In this document: positions 4,529-5,152 of the stretch, piece by piece | Layout: every line of letters starts with the position of its first letter | How positions within the stretch are numbered: position 1 is the first letter of the stretch | Origin: Desulfovibrionaceae bacterium UBA930 | GTDB lineage: Bacteria; Desulfobacterota; Desulfovibrionia; Desulfovibrionales; Desulfovibrionaceae | Direction: 5' to 3' | Assembly: GCA_002293605.1 (NCBI GenBank) | Contig: DBDO01000150.1 | Span: forward strand, 1-5,152 | Length of the DNA stretch: 5,152 nucleotides | Position numbers and translations under genes: made by a program | Notes under the pieces: generated by a model | Told to the model about the DNA's origin: nothing | Databases searched by the model: none | What the model saw: the letters and a program-made list of their open reading frames with translations, nothing else

Positions 4529-5152
4529 CCGTGCTTCCAGCACCTGCATCTCTCCGAGCAGGGGGTTGACCTTGCCCAGGCGGACCTGAATGCGCATGCC
4601 GGGGAAGAGCTTTTCGTCAAACTGACGCCGTCTGCCGCGCACAAGCACCTGGGCCCAGGGCAAGGCAATGGTGACAAAGGCTTCATTTTCATCGGCCACA
4701 ATGGCGTCCCACCATTTTTTATCCCCTTGCTGGCGGAAGAACAAGAGCTTCCAGTAACGCGGGCGCTGACGTTGCACCTGGGCCGCAGCGTCCGAGCGGG
4801 CTGAAATCGAGGGCAGCAACATGTTCAGCTCTTCCCGCGCAAGGCGGGGCGCGCCGCTACGCAGGCAGGAGAGAATTTGCCCTTGATTCAGCAAATCCGT
4901 ATAGCGCCGGATGGGGGAGCTGAAAGTCGCGTAGGCGTGGAGCCCGAGCCCGGCATGCCGTTTGGGCTGGCTTTCCAGCGAGGCCGGAGGCAGGGCGCGG
5001 ATGATGCGCGAAATATCCTGCGGGTCGGTCCATATGCCCGCGAACTCGCGGGGCAGGGCCACGTCCTGGGCGCGGTAGAGCAGGGGCAGGCCCTGTTTAC
5101 CGCCCCATAGGGCGAGCGAGGCGTTGCTCAAAATCATGAGTTCGCCCACTAA
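4520..5152 (-). CDS. RNB-family exoribonuclease (RNase II/R type), 5' end cut by window edge
   Basis: C-terminal 210 residues of a processive 3'-to-5' exoribonuclease of the RNase II/RNase R superfamily, acting in RNA turnover in the cytoplasm. The frame is open to the right edge; the GTG near the edge encodes an internal Val in VGELMILSNASLAL, a typical RNB helix, so the real start lies outside. Next come GLPLLYRAQD (fragment residues 21-30) and YATFSSPIRRYTDLLNQ (74-90), the conserved end of the RNB domain; its SPIR arginine corresponds to the catalytic-site arginine region of E. coli RNase II (recalled). RPRYWKLLFF (130-139) follows, then an S1/OB-like C-terminal domain (about 146-208). 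The catalytic aspartates would be upstream and cannot be checked. The protein ends soon after the OB-like domain, without the long lysine-rich tail of RNase R. I leave the symbol empty because RNase II versus R cannot be settled here. Its stop is 85 bases before plsY. Confidence 0.9.
   Translation of the reverse strand, partial: LVGELMILSNASLALWGGKQGLPLLYRAQDVALPREFAGIWTDPQDISRIIRALPPASLESQPKRHAGLGLHAYATFSSPIRRYTDLLNQGQILSCLRSGAPRLAREELNMLLPSISARSDAAAQVQRQRPRYWKLLFFRQQGDKKWWDAIVADENEAFVTIALPWAQVLVRGRRRQFDEKLFPGMRIQVRLGKVNPLLGEMQVLEAREA

Noticed and set aside
3733..4569. Long plus-strand open frame of 278 codons antisense to plsY
   Set aside because: It runs opposite a protein with all three PlsY motifs. 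Its translation is low-complexity in the Gln/Gly/Lys style typical of the reverse of GC-rich genes, with no recognisable domain.
1..5152. Mobile element, defence island, CRISPR or toxin-antitoxin system
   Set aside because: All frames with good signals are housekeeping or envelope genes on one strand. I saw no transposase, integrase, CRISPR repeat array, tRNA or long terminal repeat.

Overview
The window is GC-rich, and every gene I can support lies on the minus strand. Transcription therefore runs from the right edge to the left: RNB-family exoribonuclease (5' part cut by the window edge) -> plsY -> thrC -> DedA/VTT membrane protein -> small lipoprotein -> xseA (3' part cut by the left edge). 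Gaps are short: 85, 79 and 31 bases, then a 20-base overlap, then 116 bases. I see no convincing intrinsic terminator in any gap, so most or all of this may be one transcription unit, although internal promoters are possible. Protein style and gene content suggest a Gram-negative bacterium, most likely a Desulfovibrio-type sulfate reducer (Desulfobacterota). That assignment is inference from general recall, not from a marker gene.

Region by region: 1-928 carries the first 309 residues of the exonuclease VII large subunit, with the OB-fold and most of the catalytic core. 929-1044 is a non-coding gap holding a perfect 9-bp hairpin. 1045-1446 is a 133-aa lipoprotein of unknown function whose ribosome-binding site and start lie inside the end of the upstream gene. 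1427-2260 is a YohD-like DedA/VTT integral membrane protein with a long polar C-terminal tail. 2292-3746 is threonine synthase with an N-terminal four-cysteine zinc-ribbon-like segment. 3826-4434 is the acyl-phosphate glycerol-3-phosphate acyltransferase PlsY. 4520-5152 is the C-terminal part of an RNase II/R-type exoribonuclease.

The functions are mostly housekeeping: RNA turnover, phospholipid synthesis, threonine synthesis, membrane lipid or ion homeostasis, and DNA repair. They do not form one pathway. The only natural functional couples are the membrane-related plsY and DedA genes, and the translationally coupled DedA-lipoprotein pair. I found no phage, transposon, CRISPR, toxin-antitoxin, tRNA or rRNA signal, and nothing that I can honestly present as a new system. 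The observations most worth following are the uncharacterised lipoprotein overlapping the DedA gene, an apparent insertion in the XseA OB-fold, and several small inverted repeats in gaps.
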